This document shows, one piece after another, positions 26,027 through 33,966 of a stretch of DNA of 40,221 bases. The position numbers and the translations under genes were made by a program. Source of the DNA: Chloroflexaceae bacterium (GTDB taxonomy: Bacteria; Chloroflexota; Chloroflexia; Chloroflexales; Chloroflexaceae). Under the pieces are notes generated by a model. That model was not told the DNA's origin. It saw only the letters and a list, made by a program, of their open reading frames with translations, and did not search any database. Position 1 is the first letter of the stretch. The number at the start of each line of letters is the position of its first letter. The DNA is taken from positions 1 through 40,221 of the forward strand of contig JANQID010000023.1 of assembly GCA_028282325.1 (NCBI GenBank), in the 5' to 3' direction.

Positions 26027-26159
26027 GCTTCACAGCAAAACCATCTCCTATGGAAATATCCAAATCATAAAGTTCGCCCCAATTCACCTACATTGCACGT
26101 TATGGGGAACGTACATTCCATCAAGCCTTGATCAGCCGCAGGAGATCGTCACCGCTGTA

Positions 26160-26286
26160 TACCAAACGAATTTGGATCTACCGCAAACGGTCATTCTGAG
26201 CGGAGCGAAGAATCCCGGCTGTCGGGTACGCCGAGACCCTTCGCTCCGCTCAGGGTGACATGCGGCCTGTTCATTATCGTTTGGTA
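26160..26286. mobile_element. Short non-coding element with nested terminal inverted repeats (MITE-like), copy 1
   Basis: 127 bases. The outer ends TACCAAACGA (26160-26169) and TCGTTTGGTA (26277-26286) are perfect 10-base inverted repeats. Inner ends 26189-26210 and 26239-26260 match inverted at 19 of 22 bases (core CTGAGCGGAGCGAAG). GTA flanks both sides, a possible 3-base target duplication. It encodes no transposase. Related copies are at 25793, 38740 and 40153. Ten bases after it begins the ribosome site of the gene at 26313. Confidence 0.75.
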
Positions 26287-26312
26287 GTAGTCCTGAAAGG
26301 AGAGCGCAACGT

Positions 26313-28310
26313 ATGCGCCGTCTTATCGCCACCTCACCGCTGGTATTGTTCGCCTTCGTCATTGGTTTACTCATCTCGCCGGCTACGACCCAGGCCGGCC
26401 GGAATGATAACCCGCTCCCCATATCTGGTTGGACCCACTCGCCGATTGGCGCAGACGACTCGCCTCAGCGCCACGGCATTGTGCTAGAAGGCGAGCCGAT
26501 CGTTCGCAGCTCGCCAGTTATCGCCGAGATAGATGGAAATACAGGCAACGGGCAGGAAGTTGCAGTCGGGGGAACCGATGGCAGACTCTACGTCTACGGC
26601 GCCAGCGGCTCCAAACGCTGGTCGGTCAATGTGCTGCCGGCATCCTGTACTGTCGCCGCCGGTGACACCAAGCTCGGCTCAGCGCCCGCCGTCGGCCAAC
26701 TATTCGGCGACGGCGTGCCGTATGTGGTCGTCGGCTATGGTTCGATCACAGCCAGTGAGTGTGATGGCGGCGTCGCCGCATATGACGGTCGCAACGGGAG
26801 CTTGCGCTGGCGATTCAGTTTGCGCGAGTGGCAAAGCAGCCAGGGCTATCCGGCAGAGGGACTCTACGGCGTCATTTCGTCGCCCGCGCTGGCCGACACC
26901 GACGGCGACGGACGGATGGAAGTCGGCTTTGGCGGCTTCGATCGCAACCTGTATCTTTTGAATGCCGACGGTACGGTGCGCTGGTACTACCACGCCGCCG
27001 ACACAGTCTGGTCATCGCCGGCATTTATGAATATCGACTCCGATCCAGAGTTGGAAATGATCGCCGGAACCGACATCTCGGTGAATCCGCAGGTCATCCC
27101 CCCCACATCAGATGGGGGTTTTGTCCACGCGTTTGATACACAGGCGCGCGATCCCAAACGCATCGAATTTCAAAGCGGCTTCATCTGGCGAACCTACTTC
27201 GACCAGGCGATCTTCTCTTCGCCCGCGATCGGCGACGTGCTCAGCAGCAATTCCGGCTCGGAGATCGTCATCGGCGCGAGTTGCTATTTTCCTGCCGGCA
27301 CTGCCGACAAGAGTGGCAAGTGGATCAAGATCCTGAATCCGAGCACCGGCGACGTTCTCCAGACCTTAAGTGCACCTGCCTGCGTTTCATCCTCGCCGGC
27401 GCTGGGCGATATTGACAACGACGGCAAGCTTGAAGTCGCCGCAACCGTCGGCACCGATCTCGATACTGCGGCGGGCAATAAGAGCCGAATCATCGCGTGG
27501 GACCCGGAGGAGAGTGCGAATCCGAAATGGACGACGATCCCGACCGATCATAGCGGAAACAACGACCCCTACGGCGGCGACCTGCAATCCACAGTAATCG
27601 CCGACCTGGACGGCAACGGCTCGCTGGAAGTCATCGCTGCCAATTTCTGGAGCGTCCACGTCCTCAAAGGCTCGGACGGCACACCGCTCACTTGCCAGGG
27701 ACCTTCGTGCGGATCGCAGACCTCGCTGTTTGCCTGGGGCACCCTCAAGTCGACGCCCGCCGTCGGCGATGTGAACCAGGATGGCAAGCTCGACGTGGTA
27801 ATCGGCGGTATGCACGTCAACATCGGCAGCGGCAACACAGGCGTGTTGTACGGCTGGACCGGTTTCGCCGGTTTGCTCAACAGCCCGCAGACAAACCAGC
27901 CGGCGTATGGCAAGCCCTGGCCAATGTTCCGCGGCAACGCCGAGCACAATGGACGCCTGATCGAGCCGCGAATCACATCAGCCAGCGAAAGCCTGAAGGC
28001 GTTCATCAGCCCGACGAAATCGCGGGTCTACCCGCTGGAGTTTGCCAATGCCGACGGCTCGCCGCTCAACTGGTCGGTAACTGAAGAAGACGCAAACGAT
28101 CTGGTGACACTCAATCGCACCAGCGGTACAGACAGCGATCCGCTGGAAGTGACCATTCGACAGCCGCCTACATTGGCAAGCATTAACCCCGGCACATATG
28201 AGGCTGAACTAACGATCACATCTGATGGACTGCCCGATCTGGAAATCCCGATCACCATCATATTGGCGGACACGGTCTACGATGTTTACCTGCCGCTCTC
28301 GCAACGCTGA
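26313..28310 (+). CDS. Secreted FG-GAP/VCBS-repeat protein
   Basis: 665 residues. A signal peptide (RRLIATSPLVLFAFVIGLLI, cleavage probably after TTQA near 28) is followed by a beta-propeller-like series of FG-GAP repeats. Their calcium-binding loops are visible as IDGNTGNGQEVAVGG, ADTDGDGRMEVGFGG, IDSDPELEMIAG, GDIDNDGKLEVAA, ADLDGNGSLEVIA and GDVNQDGKLDVVIGG, and many repeats carry a displayed W. A beta-rich C-terminal domain follows and the protein ends VYDVYLPLSQR. AAAGGAG lies 9 bases before the ATG. Such proteins are usually surface or extracellular binding proteins; ligand unknown. It stands alone between a repeat element and a strong terminator. Confidence 0.87.
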   Translation: MRRLIATSPLVLFAFVIGLLISPATTQAGRNDNPLPISGWTHSPIGADDSPQRHGIVLEGEPIVRSSPVIAEIDGNTGNGQEVAVGGTDGRLYVYGASGSKRWSVNVLPASCTVAAGDTKLGSAPAVGQLFGDGVPYVVVGYGSITASECDGGVAAYDGRNGSLRWRFSLREWQSSQGYPAEGLYGVISSPALADTDGDGRMEVGFGGFDRNLYLLNADGTVRWYYHAADTVWSSPAFMNIDSDPELEMIAGTDISVNPQVIPPTSDGGFVHAFDTQARDPKRIEFQSGFIWRTYFDQAIFSSPAIGDVLSSNSGSEIVIGASCYFPAGTADKSGKWIKILNPSTGDVLQTLSAPACVSSSPALGDIDNDGKLEVAATVGTDLDTAAGNKSRIIAWDPEESANPKWTTIPTDHSGNNDPYGGDLQSTVIADLDGNGSLEVIAANFWSVHVLKGSDGTPLTCQGPSCGSQTSLFAWGTLKSTPAVGDVNQDGKLDVVIGGMHVNIGSGNTGVLYGWTGFAGLLNSPQTNQPAYGKPWPMFRGNAEHNGRLIEPRITSASESLKAFISPTKSRVYPLEFANADGSPLNWSVTEEDANDLVTLNRTSGTDSDPLEVTIRQPPTLASINPGTYEAELTITSDGLPDLEIPITIILADTVYDVYLPLSQR

Positions 28311-28341
28311 GTTCAAACGAATCTGATCGCATACACAAAGC

Positions 28342-28372
28342 CGGAGCGGCATTGATGCCGCTCCGACTTTTT
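28342..28372 (+). terminator. Rho-independent terminator of the FG-GAP gene
   Basis: Perfect 11-bp stem CGGAGCGGCAT / ATGCCGCTCCG around a 2-base TG centre (effectively a 4-base loop), followed by AC and five T. It lies 31 bases after the stop codon. Confidence 0.9.
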
Positions 28373-28393
28373 CAATCGATCAAAACTCACATG

Positions 28394-28465
28394 CTATAGC
28401 AATCCTGAGCGCGTTGTAAGTCTGGCAGGTTTTGCGTCACCACAAATGAGCCAGGATTGCGCTAT
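28394..28465 (-). repeat. Dispersed repeat B, copy 2, inside a larger inverted repeat
   Basis: Outer arms CTATAGCAATCCTG (28394-28407) and CAGGATTGCGCTAT (28452-28465) are inverted, with an exact 9-base core GCAATCCTG and a 2-base offset. Inside is TCTGGCAGGTTTTG (28421-28434), matching 25648-25661 inverted at 13 of 14 bases. The right arm reaches the aminotransferase stop codon. Confidence 0.45.
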
Positions 28466-29601
28466 CAGTTCTGAAGCGCCGCACCAACACGGAGCACTTC
28501 ATCGAGCGTATTGTAGAAATGGGGCGCAATGCGCACGCCATTGCCACGCGGCGTCACGACAATGCCGGACTCATCTTCCAGGCGTTTGCACGCAGCAATG
28601 GGATCGGGATGCTCGGCGACGACGATCCCGCTCCGGTGTTCAGGCGCGGAACTGGCGGCGAGCTTGAAACCACGTTGCCTTAAATCGTCGATCAACGCAT
28701 CGATCAATGCGCTCACCTGCTCGCTAATCCGCTCAATACCCACTTCCTGAAGCATCGTCAGCGAGGCATGCAACGCCGCCGCGCCGAGGAAGTTTGCACT
28801 GCCCAGATGAAACCGATCGGCGCTCTGCGGGAGCGTGAGATTATAGTCGAGGTAATTCATAAAATCGACGACGCTTCCCGCGCCGACATACGCTCCCGGC
28901 ACTAGATCATCGATCAATTCGCGGCGACAGTACAAAAATCCGTTCCCCGGCGTTGACAACAGCCACTTCTGCGAGCCGCAGGCCAGGAAATCGATATGGC
29001 ACGCCTGCACATCCAGCGAAAACGCGCCCAGCGACTGGATGCCATCGACGACAAAATAGATGCCGCGATCCTTGCACAATTGACCAACAGCCGTAATATC
29101 GTTACGAAAACCGGTCGCGAACATCACCGTGCTCAGGGCAATCACCCGCGTGCGCTTGTCGATGCGTTGTTCCAGCACGTTGAGATCGAGACCGCCATCG
29201 CGCTGGGGAACAACTTTGGTCAAGACCCCCCGATGCGCCAGATTCATCCAGGGATACACATTCGCCGGATAATCGCCATCCAGGATAATCACGTTATCGC
29301 CGGGGCGCAACGGCAAGCTCACCGCCGCCGTGTTGAGACCGCTGGCCGTATTGGGCATCAGGGCGATCTCCTCGTGCGAACGCGCATTGAGCAGAGTCGC
29401 GATACGTTGGCGGAGATCCGTCATCTGACCAAGCAGCGCGGGAAAATAGCGCGACATCGGCTCGGTTTGAACCAACTCCATATGCGCCTGCACCGCTGCT
29501 ACTGCGCGCCGATTGAGCGGCGATACCGCGGCATGGCTGAGGAACGTGTAACGGTCGGTAATAGGGAACTCAGCTCGGTAGGCTGAGAAGTCATAGAGCA
29601 T
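28465..29601 (-). CDS. PLP-dependent class V aminotransferase (cysteine-desulfurase-like fold)
   Basis: About 378 residues, fold type I PLP enzyme. Visible motifs: FLSHAAVSPLNRRAVAAV at the N-terminus, IALMPNTASGLNTAAVSLPL (cofactor phosphate region), YFVVDGIQSLGAFSLDV (Asp that contacts the PLP ring nitrogen) and FLACGSQKWLLSTPGNGFLY with the Schiff-base Lys. It fits the broad class V group with isopenicillin-N-epimerase-like and SufS-like proteins. The catalytic Cys loop of SufS is not apparent, so cysteine desulfurase is doubtful. I use the ATG at 29601, with AGGA 7 bases upstream, over the ATG/GTG further up. It is downstream of the alpha/beta hydrolase gene and may share its transcript. 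Substrate unknown. Confidence 0.87.
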   Translation of the reverse strand: MLYDFSAYRAEFPITDRYTFLSHAAVSPLNRRAVAAVQAHMELVQTEPMSRYFPALLGQMTDLRQRIATLLNARSHEEIALMPNTASGLNTAAVSLPLRPGDNVIILDGDYPANVYPWMNLAHRGVLTKVVPQRDGGLDLNVLEQRIDKRTRVIALSTVMFATGFRNDITAVGQLCKDRGIYFVVDGIQSLGAFSLDVQACHIDFLACGSQKWLLSTPGNGFLYCRRELIDDLVPGAYVGAGSVVDFMNYLDYNLTLPQSADRFHLGSANFLGAAALHASLTMLQEVGIERISEQVSALIDALIDDLRQRGFKLAASSAPEHRSGIVVAEHPDPIAACKRLEDESGIVVTPRGNGVRIAPHFYNTLDEVLRVGAALQN

Positions 29602-29675
29602 ATGAGTATCCTGAAACGCCAATAATGTCAATTCTCATCAATATGCGAACGCTTCACGGTTCATTGACCGATCCA

Positions 29676-30563
29676 TCAAATTTGGAAATTCACCGGTTCA
29701 CCGACATCGTCTGACGCTCTCCGCTGCCTTTCCTGATACATCGTCGCATCAGACACGAGAAAATCGTGCAGATAAGCATTGTAGATATCCGGACACTCGA
29801 GCATTGGCAAATGTCCGCATTGCTCGATCCAGACCAGTTGACAATTGGGAATCAGCTGAGCGGCAAACGGCGTCCCGCGCGACGGCATAATGGCATCGTT
29901 GCGCGCACCGATTAGCAATGTGGGCGCAACAATAGTCTGTAACGCATCGTTGACAGAGACATTCACCGCGCTGGCAGCGCTTTCAAGCGCTGTGCGTTTA
30001 TCCATGCGCAGAAAATCGTCAAAATTCTGGCGGAGCATCACATCGTCGTTGGGAACGCGATAGAAAAAGCGCTTCGAAAGCGTGCGATAAAGCGTGCGGA
30101 TCTGACCCATCCATGGCTGGCGCAAGGTCATCCAGAACCCCATCAGTTTATGCATCTGCTCAATGAAGACCCGCTCGCGTTCGGTACGGAAGGTGCTAAA
30201 GCAGGTCAGCACTAGATGATGTACACGTTCAGGCCACCAGGACGCGACATACGCCGCTACGCCCGCCGAAAACGAATGCCCATTCAGATCGAAGGTTTCG
30301 ATGCCCATCGCATCGGCGAACTCGATCACAACTTCAGCCAGACGTTCACTCGAAGCTTTGTCCGGCAGCGGCGGCGACTTGCCATAGCCCGGCAGATCCG
30401 GCGCATAAATTGTATGCGAGCTAGCCAGCGCTTCGATCGTCTGCGCCCAATAGCGTGACGATCCGCCCCAGCCGTGGAGAAGCACCAGCGGCGGACCGCT
30501 CCCCGCCTGCAAGTAACGAATCAAACCGCTGCCAATTTCAATTTGATGTAACATCGCGACCAT
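29676..30563 (-). CDS. Alpha/beta-hydrolase-fold protein
   Basis: 295 residues. The oxyanion region is PPLVLLHGWGGSSRYWAQTI, the nucleophile elbow is DLNGHSFSAGVAAY, the acid is in LLIGARNDAIMPSRGTP and the catalytic His in WIEQCGHLPMLECPD, so the Ser-Asp-His triad is complete. The elbow reads G-H-S-F-S instead of G-x-S-x-G. A helical lid (about 135-200, rich in aromatic and basic residues) suggests a hydrophobic substrate, as in esterases or meta-cleavage hydrolases. ATGs at 30563 and 30554 are both possible; neither has a strong ribosome site. It has no signal peptide. The aminotransferase gene follows on the same strand. Confidence 0.85.
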   Translation of the reverse strand: MVAMLHQIEIGSGLIRYLQAGSGPPLVLLHGWGGSSRYWAQTIEALASSHTIYAPDLPGYGKSPPLPDKASSERLAEVVIEFADAMGIETFDLNGHSFSAGVAAYVASWWPERVHHLVLTCFSTFRTERERVFIEQMHKLMGFWMTLRQPWMGQIRTLYRTLSKRFFYRVPNDDVMLRQNFDDFLRMDKRTALESAASAVNVSVNDALQTIVAPTLLIGARNDAIMPSRGTPFAAQLIPNCQLVWIEQCGHLPMLECPDIYNAYLHDFLVSDATMYQERQRRASDDVGEPVNFQI

Positions 30564-30703
30564 CGCTTTACGAGGGATATAAGAAGGCGTTCACTTACCA
30601 AATCTAGCGGCCATTATAACACAATGCCATCGCCCCCCAAAGCTCATACAATACCCAGTCGCTGCAAAGCCGCTTTCGATGCAGGTCTCGCCATTTTTCG
30701 CGG

Positions 30704-30732
30704 TTGCAAAGCATACATTGGTATGGTATTAT
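30704..30732 (+). promoter_or_regulatory. Promoter of the tRNA cluster
   Basis: TTGCAA (30704-30709) and TATTAT (30727-30732) with a 17-base spacer. Transcription would start near 30739, seven bases before the first tRNA. Confidence 0.7.
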
Positions 30733-30745
30733 TTTTGTTGTGCAA

Positions 30746-30821
<76 letters not shown>

Positions 30822-30866
30822 TGCACCGGACGCCGTCAACGAGCCGATCATCGTCGTTTAGCGTTC

Positions 30867-30953
30867 GGAGGGGTGGCCGAGCGGTTGAAGGCAGTTGTCT
30901 TGAAAACAACCAGGCGATGAGCCTCGTGGGTTCGAATCCCACCCCCTCCGCCA
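30867..30953 (+). tRNA. trnS: tRNA-Ser(TGA)
   Basis: Class II tRNA. Acceptor stem GGAGGGG/CCCCTCC, anticodon stem GTTGT/ACAAC with loop CTTGAAA (anticodon TGA at 30901-30903), a long variable arm, and T-arm GTGGG-TTCGAAT-CCCAC. Discriminator G and encoded CCA follow. Confidence 0.95.
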
Positions 30954-30978
30954 TAACTCGCGCCGGCGCATAGTATCT

Positions 30979-31068
30979 GGGGAGGTCGCATAGAGGCCTA
31001 GTGCGGCGGTTTGCTAAACCGCTAGGGGAGCAATCCCCTCGAGGGTTCGAATCCCTCCCTCCCCGCCA
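30979..31068 (+). tRNA. trnS: tRNA-Ser(GCT)
   Basis: Class II tRNA. Acceptor stem GGGGAGG/CCTCCCC, anticodon stem GCGGT/ACCGC with loop TTGCTAA (anticodon GCT at 31013-31015), a long variable arm (AGGGGA...TCCCCT type), and T-arm GAGGG-TTCGAAT-CCCTC. Discriminator G and encoded CCA. Confidence 0.95.
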
Positions 31069-31072
31069 CTTC

Positions 31073-31107
31073 AGGCAGCGTGGTTCGCCATGCTGCCTGT
31101 TTTGTTC
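31073..31107 (+). terminator. Rho-independent terminator of the tRNA cluster
   Basis: An 11-bp stem AGGCAGCGTGG / CCATGCTGCCT (one G-T pair) with a TTCG tetraloop, then GTTTTGTTC. It begins 5 bases after the last tRNA. Confidence 0.88.
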
Positions 31108-31221
31108 TCGCACCCACACTGTTGCACCGCCTGGCGGAGACTGTGTCAATGAGCACTAACCAAACTCTGGCTCAAACTCCTCGCTGCGGTTGGAATCTAT
31201 AGTGCAGCAACTCACATCTCC

Positions 31222-32250
31222 ATGGTATTGATCCACCATCCTTCCTGGCGCACCTATGTTCAGCCCGACGCTTTGCCGCTCCCGGTGATCAACGACCCGG
31301 CGCTGCCACTCGTCAGCATCGTTACGCCATCGTATGAGCAGGGACGCTTTATCCGCGCGACGATCGAGAGCGTCCTGAACCAGGATTATCCGAACATCGA
31401 GTATTGGGTGATCGACGGCGGCAGCAACGACGAAACCCTTGCCATTCTGCGCGAGTACGAACACGATCCGCGCCTCCACTGGATGAGCGAGCCTGATCGC
31501 GGCCAGAGCGACGCCATCAACAAGGGGTGGCGACACTGCCGGGGCGATATCGTGGCCTGGCTGAACAGCGACGACATCTATCTACCCGGCGCGATTCGCA
31601 CCCAGGCCGCAGCGCTGCTTGACCGCCCCGAATGCGGCGGCGTCTATGGTGACGCCCTCTACATCGACGCCGAGGGCGCAACGATCGCACACGTCTATGG
31701 CCGACCATTCAGCCTGGCCGGCCTACTGCGCCTGGAGTTGCCCATCCAACCAACTGCGTTCTTGCGTCGCGACATATGCGACCGGGTTGGTCCGCTCAAC
31801 TTACGCTTCCGATATAGTATGGATACAGAATATTGGTTGCGCGCCGCCCAGATCGCACCGTTTCGTTACGAACCGACAACAATCGCCGCCTATCGACTGC
31901 ACGCCCAATCGAAAACCATCGCCGAAGCGCGCGATTTCCATCGCGAATGGCTCGCCATAGCGCTACACGCCTTCTCCAATCCCAATCTCCCCGCCGACGT
32001 CGCCAGCCAGCGGAAGGCAATTCTGGCCGACTTACACAGCGCGATGGCGAATGTCGAAGCCCGGCAAGGCGATCCCGTACGGTCGGCGGCGCTGCTATAT
32101 GCGGCGCTGGTGCTCGGCGGACCACGTCCGCGTATGCTCAAGTGGCCACCCAGCCTGATCGAGCGCAAGCTACCCTTCACGATCACGCCGCTCCTTACGC
32201 AATGGTGGTCATACGCACGCAGCCGGGCGCAACCACGCCGCACAACGTGA
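31222..32250 (+). CDS. GT2-family glycosyltransferase (WcaA-like)
   Basis: 342 residues, GT-A fold. LPLVSIVTPSYEQGRFIRAT, IEYWVIDGGSNDETLAILRE and IVAWLNSDDIYLPGAIRTQA (SDD, metal-binding) are classic GT2; the catalytic ED-like region is YSMDTEYWLRAAQI. A helical C-terminal extension (about 250-342) ends in a basic segment SYARSRAQPRRTT. No good ribosome site precedes the ATG at 31222. It opens the second glycan block just after the tRNA terminator; 24 bases later begins the glycosidase remnant. Donor and acceptor unknown. Confidence 0.88.
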   Translation: MVLIHHPSWRTYVQPDALPLPVINDPALPLVSIVTPSYEQGRFIRATIESVLNQDYPNIEYWVIDGGSNDETLAILREYEHDPRLHWMSEPDRGQSDAINKGWRHCRGDIVAWLNSDDIYLPGAIRTQAAALLDRPECGGVYGDALYIDAEGATIAHVYGRPFSLAGLLRLELPIQPTAFLRRDICDRVGPLNLRFRYSMDTEYWLRAAQIAPFRYEPTTIAAYRLHAQSKTIAEARDFHREWLAIALHAFSNPNLPADVASQRKAILADLHSAMANVEARQGDPVRSAALLYAALVLGGPRPRMLKWPPSLIERKLPFTITPLLTQWWSYARSRAQPRRTT

Positions 32251-32274
32251 CCCGATGTTAGATAAGGAGGCTCT

Positions 32275-32642
32275 ATGCGTCGCTACTCGCATACCCTGTT
32301 TGCGCTTGCTGTTATAATCGGCGTTAGCGGGGCGCTCGCGCTTCCCGTTGCTGCGCGCGAGATCTGCTTCCCCGACCAGCCGAATATCACCCAGTTGGCG
32401 CTTCGCAGCTCAACGGCGCAACATACGCCGAGACGCTCGCGACCGGCGCGCTGGAAGGCTACGCGTTTCGCAAGGGCGTGACCGTCTACCAGGTGTACTG
32501 GACCAACGACGCTACTGAACAAGAGATCGAACTGCCCGCAAACACGCGCGCAGTTTATGATACACTCGGGCAGCCTGTAGCAATTGACAGCGCTTGTTTG
32601 CAGGTTGGATTCAGCCCGATAGTGATCGAAATCGGCCCGTAA
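32275..32642 (+). pseudogene. Remnant of a secreted glycosidase: signal peptide joined out of frame to the C-terminal domain
   Basis: The ATG at 32275 has an excellent AAGGAGG site and encodes a signal peptide (MRRYSHTLFALAVIIGVSGA, then LALPVAA) and REICFPDQPNITQ; this frame stops at TGA 32479-32481. A different frame, from about 32389 to TAA 32640-32642, encodes LNGATYAETLATGALEGYAF, VYQVYWTNDATEQEIELPAN and VGFSPIVIEIGP. That part matches the C-terminus of the intact glycosidase ending at 35400 (LGSATYAGELAAGTDLEGHE, YQIYWTNDASEAVLHLPPN, VGFEPRIIEIRP). The whole catalytic barrel is missing and the frame is broken between about 32380 and 32480. It ends 2 bases before the GT-C gene, so it may still serve as its leader. 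Confidence 0.8.
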
Positions 32643-32644
32643 CA

Positions 32645-33925
32645 ATGAGTGTTTCGCTTCAGATTGGCGCTCTCTGGGCGCTGGGACTGCTCGGCAGTTT
32701 TGTGTGGCTTGGACTGAAGCCGCCCCGATCGCAACTCGCGACCGGCCCGGCAATCGCGGTGATTATGCTGGTCGCTGCGATTGCTCGCCTGATTCCCAAT
32801 TTCATCTTGCCTATGGGCGCGGGCTACGACATCGAGTCCTACCGCATCATTGGAAGCCTCGTGTTGAACGGCCAGGATGTCTATCAGCATCCCGACGCCA
32901 TTCAACGCTACCCATACTTGCCGCTGCAAATGTACTGGTCGGCAGCCGCGCTCTGGCTTGCCAACACCTTCAACGCACCGTTGATCAACATCGTACGCCT
33001 GGCGCCGATTGCCGCCGATATCGCGCTCGCGCTGGTGATATTCGGCGGGCTGCGGCGCGCCGGTCACGAACAACGTATCGCATTTCAAGGCGGCATACTC
33101 TACGCCCTGAATCCAGTATCGATCCTCGTTGTCGCTTACCATGGCCAGTTCGACTCGATTCCGGCGCTGTTTCTGGCGCTGGCGGCCCTGGCCCCGCCGA
33201 CGGCGGCCCTGTCCAGCGGAATCTGGCTGGGACTTGGCATCCTCATCAAAAGCTGGCCCGTTCTGGGGCTGCCATCATTGTTGTTCCGCCTACGCGGATG
33301 GCGCGCATCGGCCCAATTTCTCGCCATTGCCGCATTGATTCCCCTGGCCGGGGTCGCGATCTATACACTGGTCTTTCATAGCGCCTGGTTCGACGTCATC
33401 GGTCGGGCGACCGGATACAATCGCGGCGTCGGCGTGTGGGGATACACCTACTTTTTCAAACTCGCGGGATTCTTGCAACCACAGTTGCAAAGCGGATTCG
33501 TGTGGATTGTTGAGAACAGCCGCTACCTCACACTGGCGGCGCTCGCAGCGGTCTGGCTTTTCCGAGCGCGGTTCGAGCCTGCTGTGGCGGGCATTCTCAC
33601 CGTCCTCGTTACGTTCTTCGCCTGCACCCACGCATTCGCCATTCAATACTTGCTCTGGCCGGTTCCCTTCGCGATCCTGAGTCGCGAAACGAAATGGCTG
33701 ATCGTTTATACTAGCAGTGCGTTCGTCTATATGCTGCTGGCATACACGACACTGATTATGGAACTGCACATCACCGCTGTGATGTCCTGGCCGGAAGCCG
33801 ATCTGTTCATTATCATTCCAGCCGGACTCCCGGCATGGTTTGTTACCATCGGATGGATGATCAGCCGCCTTCGCCGCACGTCAGCGGTCAGAAAACAGTC
33901 AGTTCAGGCGTCCGCATCCTTATAG
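32645..33925 (+). CDS. Multi-membrane GT-C glycosyltransferase (GT87/DUF2029-like mannosyltransferase type)
   Basis: 426 residues with about ten hydrophobic spans. The first extracytoplasmic loop has GYDIESYRIIGSLVLNGQDV and YQHPDAIQRYPYLPLQMYWS, where acidic residues act in GT-C enzymes. ILVVAYHGQFDSIPALFLAL and LGLGILIKSWPVLGLPSLLF are characteristic of the GT87/alpha-mannosyltransferase group. Such enzymes use polyprenyl-phosphate sugars on the outer face of the membrane. I start at the ATG at 32645; the frame runs further up into the remnant without support. The neighbours (remnant upstream, secreted glycosidases downstream) suggest assembly of a surface glycan. The exact sugar is unknown. 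Confidence 0.85.
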   Translation: MSVSLQIGALWALGLLGSFVWLGLKPPRSQLATGPAIAVIMLVAAIARLIPNFILPMGAGYDIESYRIIGSLVLNGQDVYQHPDAIQRYPYLPLQMYWSAAALWLANTFNAPLINIVRLAPIAADIALALVIFGGLRRAGHEQRIAFQGGILYALNPVSILVVAYHGQFDSIPALFLALAALAPPTAALSSGIWLGLGILIKSWPVLGLPSLLFRLRGWRASAQFLAIAALIPLAGVAIYTLVFHSAWFDVIGRATGYNRGVGVWGYTYFFKLAGFLQPQLQSGFVWIVENSRYLTLAALAAVWLFRARFEPAVAGILTVLVTFFACTHAFAIQYLLWPVPFAILSRETKWLIVYTSSAFVYMLLAYTTLIMELHITAVMSWPEADLFIIIPAGLPAWFVTIGWMISRLRRTSAVRKQSVQASASL

Positions 33926-33966
33926 TGAGATGAGTCGTAGATTTCTACACGGAAGGCATAGACCTA

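Larger units (their letters stand above)
25600..26312. other. Repeat-rich 713-base spacer without genes
   Basis: No convincing coding sequence. It holds one half of an inverted repeat pair (25616-25661), a degenerate copy of the terminal-inverted-repeat element (25793-25851), an 8-base-arm palindrome (26007-26026) and a well-preserved element (26160-26286) ending just before the ribosome site of the FG-GAP gene. Composition is more A/T-rich than the flanking genes. Confidence 0.7.

Noticed and set aside
26132-26422. Minus-strand frame sharing the CGRSKFV peptide with another frame at 39879-40187
   Set aside because: The shared peptide arises because both cross copies of the same non-coding element, not because they are related genes.
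28465-29601. Aminotransferase as SufS cysteine desulfurase
   Set aside because: No SUF genes around and no clear catalytic Cys loop; only the class V fold is supported.
31041-31068. tRNA-Ser(GCT) 3' end as an attachment site
   Set aside because: No second copy of this sequence and no integrase are present in the window.
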